The notes under the pieces are model-generated. The model made no database searches. It was given only the letters and a program-made list of their open reading frames with translations, and was not told the origin of the DNA. This document shows, piece by piece, positions 26,568 to 36,197 of a stretch of DNA of 44,085 nt. Every line of letters starts with the position of its first letter. The stretch's first letter is position 1. This stretch comes from Leisingera sp. NJS204 (lineage in GTDB: Bacteria; Pseudomonadota; Alphaproteobacteria; Rhodobacterales; Rhodobacteraceae), in the NCBI RefSeq assembly GCF_004123675.1, contig NZ_CP035424.1:1-44085 (forward strand). Direction: 5' to 3'. The translations under genes were made by a program, and so were the position numbers.

Positions 26568-27167
26568 ATGACAGAAACCCGCATCGGATACGCACGATGT
26601 TCTACCGACAAACAGGACCTCGCAGCGCAACGCGCGGCACTGCTTGACCTCGGTGTCTCAGAGGAGCGCATCTACACGGACCATGGCCTGACCGGCACCA
26701 AACGCGAGAGGCCCGGACTGGCGCAAGCACTGGCAGCTGTTCGGGACGGTGATACATTCGTCGTGTCGAAACTTGACCGACTTGCCCGTTCTGTCCCGGA
26801 TGCGCGCGCAATCGCCGATGAGCTGGAGAGCCGGGGTGTAAAACTGGCTCTGGGTGGCAGTGTCTACGATCCGGCCGATCCGATAGGGAAGATGTTTTTC
26901 AACATCCTGGCTACCTTCGCCGAGTTCGAGGCCGATTTGATCCGTATGCGCACCCGTGAAGGCATGGCCATTGCGCGCGCCAAGGGCAAGCTGAAGGGTA
27001 AGAAGCCAAAACTGTCGGATCGTCGCCAGACTGAGTTGCGCCGCATGTATGATACAGGCGATTATTCGATCAGTGATCTGGCTGAGCTGTTCGACGTGTC
27101 GCGACCAACCGTTTACAGGGTTCTCAAACGAACCGAAAAGATCAACGTGAATTCGACTAAAACATAG
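26568..27167 (+). CDS. tnpR: Serine resolvase/invertase (TnpR-like)
   Basis: 199 residues from ATG 26568, AAGGA 7 bases upstream. Catalytic serine in IGYARCSTDKQD, then VVSKLDRLARSVPDARAIAD, the conserved FFNILATFAEFEADLIRMRT region and a C-terminal helix-turn-helix YSISDLAELFDVSRPTVYRV. It looks intact and is distinct from the broken resolvase at 23470. It probably resolves cointegrates of the Tn3-type element whose transposase is at 28353-31241. Confidence 0.88.
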   Translation: MTETRIGYARCSTDKQDLAAQRAALLDLGVSEERIYTDHGLTGTKRERPGLAQALAAVRDGDTFVVSKLDRLARSVPDARAIADELESRGVKLALGGSVYDPADPIGKMFFNILATFAEFEADLIRMRTREGMAIARAKGKLKGKKPKLSDRRQTELRRMYDTGDYSISDLAELFDVSRPTVYRVLKRTEKINVNSTKT

Positions 27168-27257
27168 CCGCTGAAATCGAAGGATAATTTTTCAGAACCG
27201 CCCCAATTTGGCCATGGCAAGCACTTATCCCAACCAGTGTATCAAGGATCGGGGAAG

Positions 27258-28205
27258 ATGGACGGCCAAGGCCTGCAACCACGCATAAAAGAACGGGAGA
27301 TTGATGACCTTTTTGCCAAAGCGTTCCAAACCTCTCCGGAATTTTGCGATAGAGTGCGTGAATGTTTGGATCTGACCGGTTCCGGCACAGCGAAACAGGT
27401 CGGCACCCAACAAGGCCACTTTGGTGATTCCGGTACAATCGACCTTGACGTAGTTCTTTCTGGAAATCGTCTGCTGATCGAAAACAAGATCAGCGCGTGC
27501 TGGTCGCATGTGAACGGGGTTGCTCAGCCGGAGCGTTATATAAGGTCAGGTACCGGTTATTGTGGAACAACGGTCTTGTTGGCACCGAGGTCGTACCTGC
27601 GAAAATCGGTGAAGGCTTCGATGTTTGACAAGACGCTGTCCTACGAGAGCCTCCTGTCTGCATTCTCCGGGTCGGATTACGATTTACTGGCGGCTGCGAT
27701 AGATCAAGCCGAAGTACCACCTGAAAACCCAAGCGATGTACAGACCGCCTTCTTTCAGAGCTTCGGGGCGCTACGTGCCGAGATCGCGCCTCAGATTACA
27801 GAGAAGAAGCGCGACCGGAACAAGGGGTCGCACACGGTTCACCTTGACGTTCCGAAGAGCCTTACCTTGCACGTCGGATTACCAAAGCCGAAGGTATTCC
27901 TTCAGTTCGTAGAGGCAAACGTGAAGCTGATGATCCCCAAGTGGGGATGGCATGTTACCGAAATCCAACGCACCGGAGGTCTCGAAAACACCGGGATCAC
28001 ATTACGGCAGGTGGGTCGAGTAGGAACGCTTGCCCTGCAACTTCCGACCCCGACTATCAACTGCAAGGGTCCGTTCGAACCGGAGCGCGAACGTGTCGTT
28101 GGAGCCATTCTGACGACCGCACGCCTGTGTTCTTGGTGGGATAATAACCCAGACGTTTTGAGGCACTGGCAGTGGGTTGTAGAACGCTTCAGTCGGGACG
28201 GATAA
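27258..28205 (+). CDS. PD-(D/E)XK nuclease-superfamily cargo protein
   Basis: 315 residues from ATG 27258; AAGGA at 27244-27248 favours it over the in-frame GTG 27237. Asp62 (GTIDLDVVLS) followed by Glu75-x-Lys77 (RLLIENKISA) is the D...ExK metal site of the PD-(D/E)XK fold, most like the PDDEXK_4 family. C-terminal half has basic segment TEKKRDRNKGSH and no other recognised domain. It lies alone between the resolvase and the transposase, facing the transposase, so it is transposon cargo. A defence or DNA-repair role is possible, but there is no second component beside it. Confidence 0.65.
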   Translation: MDGQGLQPRIKEREIDDLFAKAFQTSPEFCDRVRECLDLTGSGTAKQVGTQQGHFGDSGTIDLDVVLSGNRLLIENKISACWSHVNGVAQPERYIRSGTGYCGTTVLLAPRSYLRKSVKASMFDKTLSYESLLSAFSGSDYDLLAAAIDQAEVPPENPSDVQTAFFQSFGALRAEIAPQITEKKRDRNKGSHTVHLDVPKSLTLHVGLPKPKVFLQFVEANVKLMIPKWGWHVTEIQRTGGLENTGITLRQVGRVGTLALQLPTPTINCKGPFEPERERVVGAILTTARLCSWWDNNPDVLRHWQWVVERFSRDG

Positions 28206-28352
28206 TGTCTGGGTGTTCTCCGGCGCCAAGGGTTTTCCAACGCGACTAAGCGCCATCGAAAGCTGAAGAAACCACGTCAGATAGCGACGAAGGTCACAGG
28301 GCGTGTCACATCACTTTGTCTCCTGCGGGTGTACCCTTTTGTGACGCGGTGA

Positions 28353-31241
28353 TCACGCAGCCATGGCTTCAAAATCGATCCTCTTATTCAGATCGACATC
28401 GAACCGGCCATAGGGATTGATGTGGGAATAGATCAGCGGGGAAAGGCCGCGATAGTCGCGCTCGGACAGATGATCCGTCCAAGTGGGCTCGGCCAATACC
28501 GATTGAACCATACGCGTGTTTACATAAACCAATGATGCCTGAAGCAGATGAAGGGCGTGAGCGGAGATTTCCTGATCGGAAATCCGGTTGCTTGAAATCT
28601 CACCGCCTTTACCGAAGAATACGAAACCAGTAGCGCTGTTCCAGTTCTCGACCACATTCAGTCCTTCATGGATTTCCCTGCGGAAGGCTTCTGAGCGTAG
28701 ATAGCGGCACAGAAAGATTGTCTTGATAGCGCGGCCCAGTTCAGCGAGCGCCTTGTAGGTTGGATGCATCACATCGGCGCGGGCAAACCGGCGCAGGATC
28801 GCTTCCGGCTCTGCTGTGCCATGTTGCATGCCCGCAGCGTATTTGACCATTTCATCGTACTGCTGTTCGATTTCAGCCCAGTCGATGGTTCCGGACAGGA
28901 TCGGCAGAAGGTTAGGCAACTGCCCTCTCATCCCGGAATTTGGCAATGCCAGTTTCTGTCGCGCGATGGCTTTTAGGCGGGGAGTCAGATCAAATCCGAG
29001 CAGATGGCGGAAAGCAAAACCAATCGCGCTCTGGCCATGATTGTCCACATACTGGCGCTGGATTTCCATGTCGGTGCAGTGCCGCAGAACACCCTCAATC
29101 ATTGCCGCCACCTCGGATGAAGAGCAGCGCTTCAGTTGAGAATAAACACAGGTCGCCTGGCGTTCGACATGCCAGTAGATCATGACACCGCGCCCACCAT
29201 AGCGGGCATGCCATTCGGTCATCAGGTTCCGGTCCCAAGCTCCGAATTTGGTGGAATCCGCCGCACAGGCTGTTCCCGCATCGCCCCATATTTCTGGGTT
29301 CCGAACAGCCAGAGTAGAATCTGCTACGCGGGCAGCCGCGGTTCGAAGAGAGGCAGGATCGATGTAACGGCGGCGAATGTGCTTGAGTTCGTCATAACTG
29401 ATCTCCGGCACGCCAGCGGCGACGCGCTTCAGGCCAGCATTTGTGCCCAGGCCATATAGACAAAGAAGAAGCCGCTGATCTCGAAGGTGACGCGGCAGAG
29501 CTTCACGGCTGGCCGAGGTTTCAAAAGCATCAAGAAAACCGGTGTCCAGCGCGGTTTCCTTCAACGTATCCAGTAATCCCGTCATTGGCCACCATTTGCC
29601 AATTTCCGATTTGAGGCTGAGAAGCCCTTTGGGCTCCGGAGCGGGAACAAAGGGCGTCATGCAGATCCGGTTTTCACCGGGCCATCGCAACCGAACCTTG
29701 TCGTCGGCGCGCAATGTCGAATTCAGCTGGAACAATTCATGCCCCAGCTGGTCTCGCACAGACCGGGAAAATTCCTGCGCGTCCTGGGTGAGCTTCAATC
29801 CAGTATAATAGGCGCCCCGTTTCTCGGGGAAATCTCTGGGCAGGTCCTCGTCTGGATTGCGATAGCGGTCCGCGCCTTCGACCCAGATTTCCTTCGCCCG
29901 GATACGGTCCCGCAATTGCGTCAGGACACAGAGTTCGTAGGAAATGACATTCAACCGGCTCCGGTGATCAAAAACGGTGTCACGCCATTTGCGCGGGATG
30001 GACCCCTCGGGAGCCAATGATGCCGGAGCGATGCGTCGCCCTTCTTCGTTCAGGCGAGCGAGCAAAGACAGTGCATCAAGGATCGGGCGCCAGCTTTCAT
30101 TGTTCGAATGGAAATTCAGCACCGTTAACAGACAAGGCAGCATTCGGCGGTAATGGCTGGCCCAGGATCCCCGCATTTCCATCTGAATCCGCGCATCCAG
30201 TGTACCCTTTGCACGGTGCTGGTCGATGATCACTTTCAGTTTCGCAGCACCCGCAACAGGAAAGATCACATCCGAGACCCTGCCATTCGGGGTCATCATC
30301 GCAGCTGTGGCGATATCAACCAGCAATCGTTCCTTGCCGTGTACCTTCTCGATGTCGGCGGCAATTTTGCCGATCACCTTGCGCCGGAATTTCGTCCCGA
30401 TCCGGTGCACGACATCAATCAGCAAGTCCACCAGCCGATCAATCAGCTTTGCTCTACGCGACACTATATGGATAGCCAGTAATCCAAGGCGTTTTTCATG
30501 TTTGTGCCGCCGCATCTCAGAGGCAGTCTCTCCCTCAACCCGGCGCACCAGAATCTTGATCCATGACGGATCAACGCTGGACATCATATCAAACGGCAAG
30601 TCGAGACCTTGAATAAAGGCAAGCCGGTCAGCAGCATCCAGTACGCTTTCCAGCGTTGCAGCGCCAACATCGTCTTTCAAACGCTGAAACCCATGACTGC
30701 CACGCGGATCTGTCAGGCTGGCCTCATATGCTTCTGACGCATTTGGTGGCAGCGCCCTTGCGATGCCAGCTAATAGACCATCTACAAATGCAACCCGTGC
30801 GGTTCGAACGGAACGCGCCAGGATGCCTTCGGCTGGCGGGAGCAAACGTCTTTCCCGAAACCAGCGATAGCATTGGTCAAGCATGTCACCAATTGAGCCA
30901 CCATTTGGGCCAGTTACATCACGCAACCAAACTTCGAGCACAGCGCGATGTTTCGCCTGTGTTCGGGATAGACCAAGGTGCTTGGCGATCTCCAGCCGAT
31001 AGCGGCGAGCAGTCCGGTCAGAAAACAACCGATGAAGGCGAATAGCCTGCATGTCGAGTTGGGAGGCGACATAGTCGACTGTATTGTCATCGACATTGGC
31101 CCAGTCTTCGACAAACCTGCCTGCGCAGCGAGCGCTGCAAGTTTGTAGTGCCACCTCAAGACAAACAGACTGGGGCAGCGACGATAGAGAATCCATATCC
31201 TGAAAGGACAAGCTCCAATCGCGTGCCGCGTTGTTAGCCAT
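28353..31241 (-). CDS. tnpA: Tn3-family transposase, intact
   Basis: 962 residues, the normal length for Tn3-family TnpA. ATG 31241 is preferred over 31265 because GGAG lies 8 bases upstream. The N-terminal domain ([10 protein letters not shown]...) and the C-terminal catalytic region ([54 protein letters not shown]) are uninterrupted. Related to the broken copy at 19865-22040 in inverted orientation. I could not identify convincing 38-bp Tn3 terminal repeats on either side. Confidence 0.9.
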   Translation of the reverse strand: MANNAARDWSLSFQDMDSLSSLPQSVCLEVALQTCSARCAGRFVEDWANVDDNTVDYVASQLDMQAIRLHRLFSDRTARRYRLEIAKHLGLSRTQAKHRAVLEVWLRDVTGPNGGSIGDMLDQCYRWFRERRLLPPAEGILARSVRTARVAFVDGLLAGIARALPPNASEAYEASLTDPRGSHGFQRLKDDVGAATLESVLDAADRLAFIQGLDLPFDMMSSVDPSWIKILVRRVEGETASEMRRHKHEKRLGLLAIHIVSRRAKLIDRLVDLLIDVVHRIGTKFRRKVIGKIAADIEKVHGKERLLVDIATAAMMTPNGRVSDVIFPVAGAAKLKVIIDQHRAKGTLDARIQMEMRGSWASHYRRMLPCLLTVLNFHSNNESWRPILDALSLLARLNEEGRRIAPASLAPEGSIPRKWRDTVFDHRSRLNVISYELCVLTQLRDRIRAKEIWVEGADRYRNPDEDLPRDFPEKRGAYYTGLKLTQDAQEFSRSVRDQLGHELFQLNSTLRADDKVRLRWPGENRICMTPFVPAPEPKGLLSLKSEIGKWWPMTGLLDTLKETALDTGFLDAFETSASREALPRHLRDQRLLLCLYGLGTNAGLKRVAAGVPEISYDELKHIRRRYIDPASLRTAAARVADSTLAVRNPEIWGDAGTACAADSTKFGAWDRNLMTEWHARYGGRGVMIYWHVERQATCVYSQLKRCSSSEVAAMIEGVLRHCTDMEIQRQYVDNHGQSAIGFAFRHLLGFDLTPRLKAIARQKLALPNSGMRGQLPNLLPILSGTIDWAEIEQQYDEMVKYAAGMQHGTAEPEAILRRFARADVMHPTYKALAELGRAIKTIFLCRYLRSEAFRREIHEGLNVVENWNSATGFVFFGKGGEISSNRISDQEISAHALHLLQASLVYVNTRMVQSVLAEPTWTDHLSERDYRGLSPLIYSHINPYGRFDVDLNKRIDFEAMAA

Positions 31242-31347
31242 CTGCCCAACTCCAAAATACAACATGAAAGCAATTGGTTACGGGTTTTTAGGTCAGCGCA
31301 ACATCAATCGTTCACAAATGTTCTTAAATTTGGCCGCTTTTCCACGT

Positions 31348-31533
31348 TCAGGCCCCTTGGGCCTGAAAGGCGCGCAGTTCCTCCTGCGTCGCGATATCCG
31401 GCGCATGCCCCGGAAACCGCGTGAAATCGCGCATCGCACGCAGGTACATCGTCTGTGTCTTCGGCTGCAGACCCTTGATCCGCATATCTTCAAGAAAGCG
31501 TTGGCGCAGCTTGGGAACATATTGACCGGTCAT
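31348..31533 (-). pseudogene. Tyrosine recombinase N-terminal stub
   Basis: 61 residues (MTGQYVPKLRQRFLEDMRIK then GLQPKTQTMYLRAMRDFTRF) match the SAM-like N-terminal domain of phage-type integrases, in particular those carried with IS91-like transposases. The catalytic domain is absent; the Tn3-family gene begins about 100 bp further on and has probably replaced it. Confidence 0.65.
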
Positions 31534-31730
31534 CAGGCCCTCCTGTCATTAGATAGAGAAGGTCCCAATCGTCAGACAGGTGCGTCAGTTCGCAAAATCC
31601 ACGCCACTCACATCAACGCGCAACACACGCCACAAGTGCCAGTACCGCGAGAGCGGTTTCGTCCAAGTCCGCATTTTACCAATTCGAACAACGCGCAGCG
31701 AACGGTCACCCCATCGTGAGTTCTCCTTGT
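31534..31730. other. Non-coding remnant upstream of the integrase stub
   Basis: About 200 bp with no supported gene. AGGAGGGCC (minus strand) serves as ribosome site for the stub. The rest is probably the 5' end of the element that carried the integrase. Confidence 0.4.
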
Positions 31731-31774
31731 GTTCCTCTTAACCCCCATCTGTGCACGTTCGGGGCGGTTGGGCC
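31731..31774 (-). repeat. Right 44-bp inverted repeat of the island
   Basis: Runs from GTTCCTC to GGCC with core CATCTGTGCACG; inverted counterpart of 19745-19788 (about 36 of 44 identical). Confidence 0.75.
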
Positions 31775-31788
31775 GGCAGGGGATGGGA

Positions 31789-31845
31789 CGGCCAAGGCTG
31801 CTTCCCCTCCGGCGGGCAGGGAGTGTCTCTGCCGGGCCTTGGCCG
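31789..31845. terminator. Long hairpin after phnY
   Basis: CGGCCAAGGC (31789-31798) and GCCTTGGCCG (31836-31845) form a perfect 10-bp stem with a second partial stem inside. It lies 23 bases beyond the phnY stop, so a terminator is plausible, though no T-run follows. Confidence 0.45.
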
Positions 31846-31867
31846 GACCCCTAACTCACAGGCGGCG

Positions 31868-33328
31868 CTATTCCGGCCATGGCAGGGAGTAGGTCTTCAC
31901 ATTTGTGAAGAACTTCATGGCTTCTATGACGCCTTCCTTGACACCATTGCCGCTGTCTTTGATGCCGCCGAAGGGGGACATTTCGATGCGGTAGCCGGGC
32001 TGTTCCCAGATGTTGCAGGTGCCCACGTCCAAACCGTTGATATAGGCAATCGCCCGGTTCAGATCATTGGTGCAGACGCCTGACGACAGGCCGAACTCGG
32101 TGGAATTGGAAATCTTCATCACCTCGGCGTCATTGTCCGGCACCCGGACGATGGGCACGATCGGGCCAAAGGTCTCCTCCATCACCAGCTCGCTGCCGTG
32201 GGGCACCCTGTCAATCACGATGGGCGGCAAAAGCGCGCCCTGGCGGGGCGGGTGGTACAGGATCTCGGCGCCGTCTTTTTCGGCCTGCAGCACACGGTTT
32301 TCGAACAGCTCGGCGGCCTTGTCGTGGATGACGCAGCCCAGCTCGGTGGCCGGGTCCTGCGGGTCGCCGAATTTGATCGCACGAGCCTTTTCCAGGACCA
32401 GCGGCACAAAGCGGTCCGCGACGCTCTCTTGAACCAGAATACGCTTGATCGCGGTGCAGCGCTGGCCGGAGTTGCCGGTGGCGCCGGCCACGGCGATGGC
32501 GGCGGCCTTATCCAGATCGGCGTCGGACAGGTCGTTCAGCACAATCAGCGGGTCGTTGCCCCCCAGCTCCAGCGCCTGGCGTTTGTAGACGCCTTTTTCG
32601 GCGATCATCTTGCCTACCGGCACGCCGCCAGTGAAGGTGATGATGTCGATGTTTTCATTGGTGATCATCTCGTCGCCAATGTCCTGAGGCCAGCCGGTGA
32701 CCACCTGAAACATTTCCGGCGGCAGCCCGGCCTCATAAAGGATATCGGCCAGTGCAATACAGGTCAGTGGCGTCAGCTCGGTCGGTTTGCAAACCATGCA
32801 GTTGTTGGTGGCAATCGACGGTGCGATTTTATGGCTCACCATGTTCAGCGGGTGGTTGAACGGCGTGATCGCCGAGATCGCCTTGACCGGTTCGCGCTTT
32901 GTGAAGATCTTGCGCGCCTTGCCGTTGTGGGTGAGGTCGCAGGAAAAGATCTCGCCGTCATCCTTCAGCGCCTCGGCCGCGGCAAACTGATAGACGTCCT
33001 GGGCGCGCTTGGTTTCATAGATCGCGTGCTGGTGGCAGATGCCCAGCTCCAGCGTCAGCCATTTGGCCAGCCACTCGCGCTTCTCCCCGATCAGCTCACT
33101 CGCGCGCTGCAGGATCCGGCCGCGCTCATAGCGAGTGAGTTTGGGCGTGTAGTTCGCTGCCACCTCAAACGCCATGCGGGCATGTTCGGCCTTGCCGGCA
33201 GGAACATATCCAACAACTTCATTAGTATAGGGGTAATGAACCGGGACAGTTTCATCGGTAAAGACGATCTCGCCGCCGATCCGCATCCCTTCATTCCGGA
33301 TCTCAGTATTGGTCATAATTTCACCCAT
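31868..33328 (-). CDS. phnY: Phosphonoacetaldehyde dehydrogenase PhnY
   Basis: 486 residues from ATG 33328, three bases after the phnA stop; ATG 33316 is also possible. ALDH fold with catalytic Cys in [12 protein letters not shown] and Glu in [11 protein letters not shown]. Segments [27 protein letters not shown] and [14 protein letters not shown] are characteristic of PhnY, which oxidises phosphonoacetaldehyde to phosphonoacetate with NAD in 2-aminoethylphosphonate breakdown. The neighbouring phnA remnant supports this assignment. A sulfoacetaldehyde dehydrogenase is a less likely alternative. Confidence 0.85.
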   Translation of the reverse strand: MGEIMTNTEIRNEGMRIGGEIVFTDETVPVHYPYTNEVVGYVPAGKAEHARMAFEVAANYTPKLTRYERGRILQRASELIGEKREWLAKWLTLELGICHQHAIYETKRAQDVYQFAAAEALKDDGEIFSCDLTHNGKARKIFTKREPVKAISAITPFNHPLNMVSHKIAPSIATNNCMVCKPTELTPLTCIALADILYEAGLPPEMFQVVTGWPQDIGDEMITNENIDIITFTGGVPVGKMIAEKGVYKRQALELGGNDPLIVLNDLSDADLDKAAAIAVAGATGNSGQRCTAIKRILVQESVADRFVPLVLEKARAIKFGDPQDPATELGCVIHDKAAELFENRVLQAEKDGAEILYHPPRQGALLPPIVIDRVPHGSELVMEETFGPIVPIVRVPDNDAEVMKISNSTEFGLSSGVCTNDLNRAIAYINGLDVGTCNIWEQPGYRIEMSPFGGIKDSGNGVKEGVIEAMKFFTNVKTYSLPWPE

Positions 33329-33331
33329 GGA

Positions 33332-33690
33332 TCAGAGAGCCGCCGCAGCGGTGGCATAGAAGAAGGCGTCAAAGTTGCGCAATTCCTCGGGCTGGCCAGG
33401 CAGATCAAGGACTCGGTTCACAATAAACGGTACTTCCTGTTCGGTCAGCCCGCCATGGCTGCGCAGCGGTTCTTTCAGCGCCGCCAGGTCGTGGCGGTGA
33501 GCGGAGGTGCCGATACAAATATTCTCGCCGGAGATCATCACGATGTCGCCGATACGGTCGCCGGGCAGTTCAAAGCGCCTGATGGCTTCTTCCTTGTCGA
33601 TCACCAGGATCAGCTCTTCGCGGGTGTCCAGCTTGGCCATCACCACCGCCTTGCCGGCACCTTCGGGCAGATAGGCGGTGGCAAAGGGCA
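33332..33690 (-). pseudogene. phnA: Phosphonoacetate hydrolase PhnA, C-terminal remnant
   Basis: About 118 codons remain, beginning MPFATAYLPEGAGKAVV and including REELILVIDKEEA, LPGDRIGDIV and EPLRSHGGLTEQ. The His of SHGG is, as I recall, one of the zinc ligands of this alkaline-phosphatase-fold enzyme. The usual protein is over 400 residues; about 300 N-terminal residues, with most metal ligands, are gone because IS5-family sequence joins at about 33691. The product cannot be active, so phosphonoacetate made by PhnY cannot be split by this plasmid. Confidence 0.85.
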
Positions 33691-34318
33691 TTGTTGCAGA
33701 ACTCACACGTTAGGTGTGACTTCACCTTTCCCCACTAACTTCATGCCACCCGGACGATCTCGGCGGTGCCGAGCGCGTTGAAGCGGTTCATGAGAGCGAT
33801 GCGAATGTGGATTTCGGCAGTCTTGCGCTCGGGGTCTCTTGCGGCGATGCGCTCGCCGAAGGCCTTGAGGCAGCGAACCTTGACCTCGATGCGGCTTGCG
33901 GGCCTGCCATTCGCCATCCCAAAGGAACATGATCCCGGTGCTGTCCGCTGCCCGGCAGTGCATCACGCAGTGATGTCACGAGAGGGGACCAGCAGGTTAC
34001 GCGGCCCGTCAATGCGGCGATACGGGATCTGCACCGCCAGTGTCTTCTGCCTGCGGCAGAGGGTGGAGAAGCCGGACACGGGCCGATCCAGACCTGCCAG
34101 CCGCAGCAGGCTCGACACCATCCCTGCGGCCTGCCTGCGGCGCGCGCCAGGTCATGTCCTTGTTCACCCAGATCAGCAGCGAGCCCCGCTTGCGCAACGC
34201 GGCGTTGCAGCTGGACCAGTTCGTCGTGCGGTTGCGGGCAGGTGCGGGCTTGCTATCTGCCCCGTCTAACCGCATGGATTCGTGATGTGAATCCTCAGAA
34301 GTCAGAGTTCTGCAGCAA
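33691..34318 (-). mobile_element. IS5-family insertion sequence remnant
   Basis: Ends carry inverted repeats GAGTTCTGCAACAA (33704 back to 33691) and GAGTTCTGCAGCAA (34305-34318). At about 630 bp it is shorter than a full IS5-type element, owing to internal deletions in the transposase gene. Confidence 0.75.
33741..34240 (-). pseudogene. IS5-family transposase with internal deletions
   Basis: Pieces in family order: NRTTNWSSCNAALRKRGSLL, MTWRAPQ, MVSSLLRLAGLD, FSTLCRRQKTLAVQIPYRRI, DSTGIMFLWDGEWQARKP, and the C terminus VKVRCLKAFGERIAARDPER through LMNRFNALGTAEIVRVA. Segments between MTWRAPQ and MVSSLL and a large block after GEWQARK are missing, and the frame changes several times. Confidence 0.8.
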
Positions 34319-34353
34319 CACCCATCTACTGCAAAGAAGGCATGACTGATTAG

Positions 34354-34820
34354 CTCTGGCGGTATCTGCCCGAACACCGGAAGTCTCGGCGGCCACGCCG
34401 CGCCAGAAAGAGCCAGAAGCCCAAGTTCGACCGTGATGTCAGCATCCTATTCCACCCGGATGATGTCGCACACCGGCGCCAGTTTGAGCATTGGGAGGCT
34501 GATCTTGTCTTGTTCAAACAACGCATTGGGCAATCGAATGTGGCATCGCTGGTCAAGCGTGTCAGCCGGCCGCATCTGCAAGCCGGGACAGGAACGCAAA
34601 CCTGGTTTTGCGATCCGTCTTCGCCCTGGGAGAAAGGCACTGTCGGGAATACAAACCGGCGGCTGCGGCGCTGCCTCGCAAGCTCAATTTGGCGGCAGTC
34701 TCAGATCATGAACTGACGATGCTCTGCGACCGCCTCAACAACACACCCCGGAAATGCCTGGGGCGGAAGACCCCGGCAGAAGTCTTCAGGGAAAAGATGG
34801 TGGAAGAGATGGGTCGGCCC
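34354..34820 (+). pseudogene. IS30-family transposase, internally deleted
   Basis: LWRYLPEHRKSRRPRRARKS and FEHWEADLVLFKQRIG are followed, after a deletion, by TWFCDPSSPWEKGTVGNTNR. The catalytic Glu of the WEKGTVEN motif is Gly here. After a frameshift the C terminus reads LNLAAVSDHELTMLCDRLNN and KCLGRKTPAEVFREKM. Not functional; probably the source of rearrangement between phnA and the efflux operon. Confidence 0.8.
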
Positions 34821-35146
34821 CCTACTCTCGACAGCAATAGAAGCCGCGGTTCAGGTATCGCTCACAGCCGCCGAAGAAGGCAAACGCCTTGTCATGTCAT
34901 CAAACACCATCTCTTGCGCCGCGCACGGATACACGCCCCGGCCTGCGCTATTGTGCGGCAGGAAAACCGCATGCCCTTTGGAAACCGTTGCATTGTGAAC
35001 TCGTTCACAGGAAAGTTCCTGCAACTGGGATATAGGCCGCAAATTCCCCGGCAGAGCGGGTATTGGCTGATTGCGCGGCCGGGCGTGGCAGCGAACAAGA
35101 CAATGATGCGGACAGGCGGCAAAACCGCCCGGAAGGAGTGACTAGA
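34821..35146. promoter_or_regulatory. Control region of the RND efflux operon
   Basis: 326 bp without a supported gene. The perfect palindrome TGTGAACTCGTTCACA (34994-35009, 7-2-7) resembles operators of TetR-type repressors of efflux pumps. GGAAGGAG at 35131-35138 is a strong ribosome site. No regulator gene lies beside it. Confidence 0.55.
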
Positions 35147-36187
35147 ATGCGTTGGAGCAGATCCCTTGCCCTTGCGGGCGGTATTGCCGCCCTATCCGCG
35201 GCCGCCGCGGCACAGGAACCGCTGAAGCCCGTGAAACTGCTGCAAACCTCATCGGACTCCCTGCTGCTGGAGCGGCAGTTTTTCGGCCAGGTTGCCGCCA
35301 AACAGACGGTTGATCTGGCCTTCCAGGTCAGCGGGCAGATCCTGAAATTCCCGGTCACCGAAGGCGGCTCTGTCGCGCAGGGCGGGCTGATTGCCGAACT
35401 GGATCTTGAGCCGTTCGAACTGCAGCTGGAACAGGCGCAGCTGCGCAAGGAACAGGCCGACCGCACCGTGGTGCGGCTGGAAAAGCTGAGCGGCACCGTC
35501 AGCCAGGTCTCGATCGACGACGCCGAAACCGAGGCAGGCCTGGCCCGTGTCGCCCTGCGGGATGCCGACTATGCGCTTGGCCATGCAACCCTGAATGCCC
35601 CGTTTGATGCGCTGGTCTCCAGCCGCGAGGTGGAACAATTCACCACCGTCAGCGCCGGCACCCCGATTGTGCGGCTGCACGACATGTCCGAACTGCACAT
35701 CAAGGTGGACGTGCCCGAGGTTCTGTTCCAGCAGGCCGATCAAAGCGATGTGCTGACGATTGTGGCCAAATTCCCCGGCCAGGACACAGACTATCCGCTG
35801 GAAATTCTGGAATTCGACGCTGAGGCCAGCAGCGTCGGCCAGACCTACCGGGTGACCTTCCGCCTGACCCCGCCCGACGACCGCCAGATCCTGCCCGGCG
35901 CTTCGGCCACGGTGAATGTGCGCGTTGACACCGGCGATGCGGCGATCCGGGTGCCCGGCACCGCGCTGGTCGCCGCTGCCGATGGCAGCACCGGGGTGAT
36001 GGTGTTTGCCCCGGCAGGCGCCGTGGACGGCACCGTCACCTGGACCCCGGTGAAGGTTGAAGCGACCCAGAACGGCGACTTCCGGATTGCGGACGGCCTT
36101 AGCGGCGGCGAAGAGATCGTGCTGACCGGCGGCACCGCGCTGAGAGACGGCCAGCAGGTCAGCCGCTTCACCGGCTTCGGCAACTGA
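35147..36187 (+). CDS. RND efflux periplasmic adaptor subunit
   Basis: 346 residues from ATG 35147, after GGAAGGAG. Signal peptide MRWSRSLALAGGIAALSAAA ending AAAAQ. The split biotinyl-lipoyl domain (DLAFQVSGQILKFPVTEGGS and ATLNAPFDALVSSREVE) flanks a helical hairpin (ELQLEQAQLRKEQADRTVVR), then beta-barrel and membrane-proximal domains, the standard layout of membrane fusion proteins. It would link the inner-membrane pump at 36198 to an outer-membrane channel, which is not encoded here. The two genes are 10 bases apart. Confidence 0.9.
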   Translation: MRWSRSLALAGGIAALSAAAAAQEPLKPVKLLQTSSDSLLLERQFFGQVAAKQTVDLAFQVSGQILKFPVTEGGSVAQGGLIAELDLEPFELQLEQAQLRKEQADRTVVRLEKLSGTVSQVSIDDAETEAGLARVALRDADYALGHATLNAPFDALVSSREVEQFTTVSAGTPIVRLHDMSELHIKVDVPEVLFQQADQSDVLTIVAKFPGQDTDYPLEILEFDAEASSVGQTYRVTFRLTPPDDRQILPGASATVNVRVDTGDAAIRVPGTALVAAADGSTGVMVFAPAGAVDGTVTWTPVKVEATQNGDFRIADGLSGGEEIVLTGGTALRDGQQVSRFTGFGN

Positions 36188-36197
36188 GGGCGGGCGC

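Larger units (their letters stand above)
19745..31774. mobile_element. Composite mobile island, 12.0 kb
   Basis: Everything between the two 44-bp inverted repeats is mobile-element sequence plus one nuclease-like cargo gene: a Tn3-family transposase pseudogene, an IS3-family element, a TniA/TniB/resolvase module, a second resolvase, an intact Tn3-family transposase and a tyrosine recombinase stub. The genes on both sides (hipBA and DUF2218; phnY) are ordinary chromosome- or plasmid-type genes. I could not find a flanking target duplication, so insertion as one unit is not shown. Confidence 0.6.

Noticed and set aside
28206..28352. Tn3 terminal inverted repeat after the transposase gene
   Set aside because: GGGTGTACCCTTTTGTGACG looks suggestive, but I found no matching inverted copy at the other end, so ends are left undefined.
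31347..31367. Perfect 9-bp hairpin TTCAGGCCC/GGGCCTGAA as terminator
   Set aside because: It overlaps the end of the integrase stub and has no T-run on either strand; could be chance or an element end.
31868..33328. Duplicate of the amine-operon aldehyde dehydrogenase
   Set aside because: The two enzymes share only superfamily motifs; this one has PhnY-type segments and a phnA remnant next to it.
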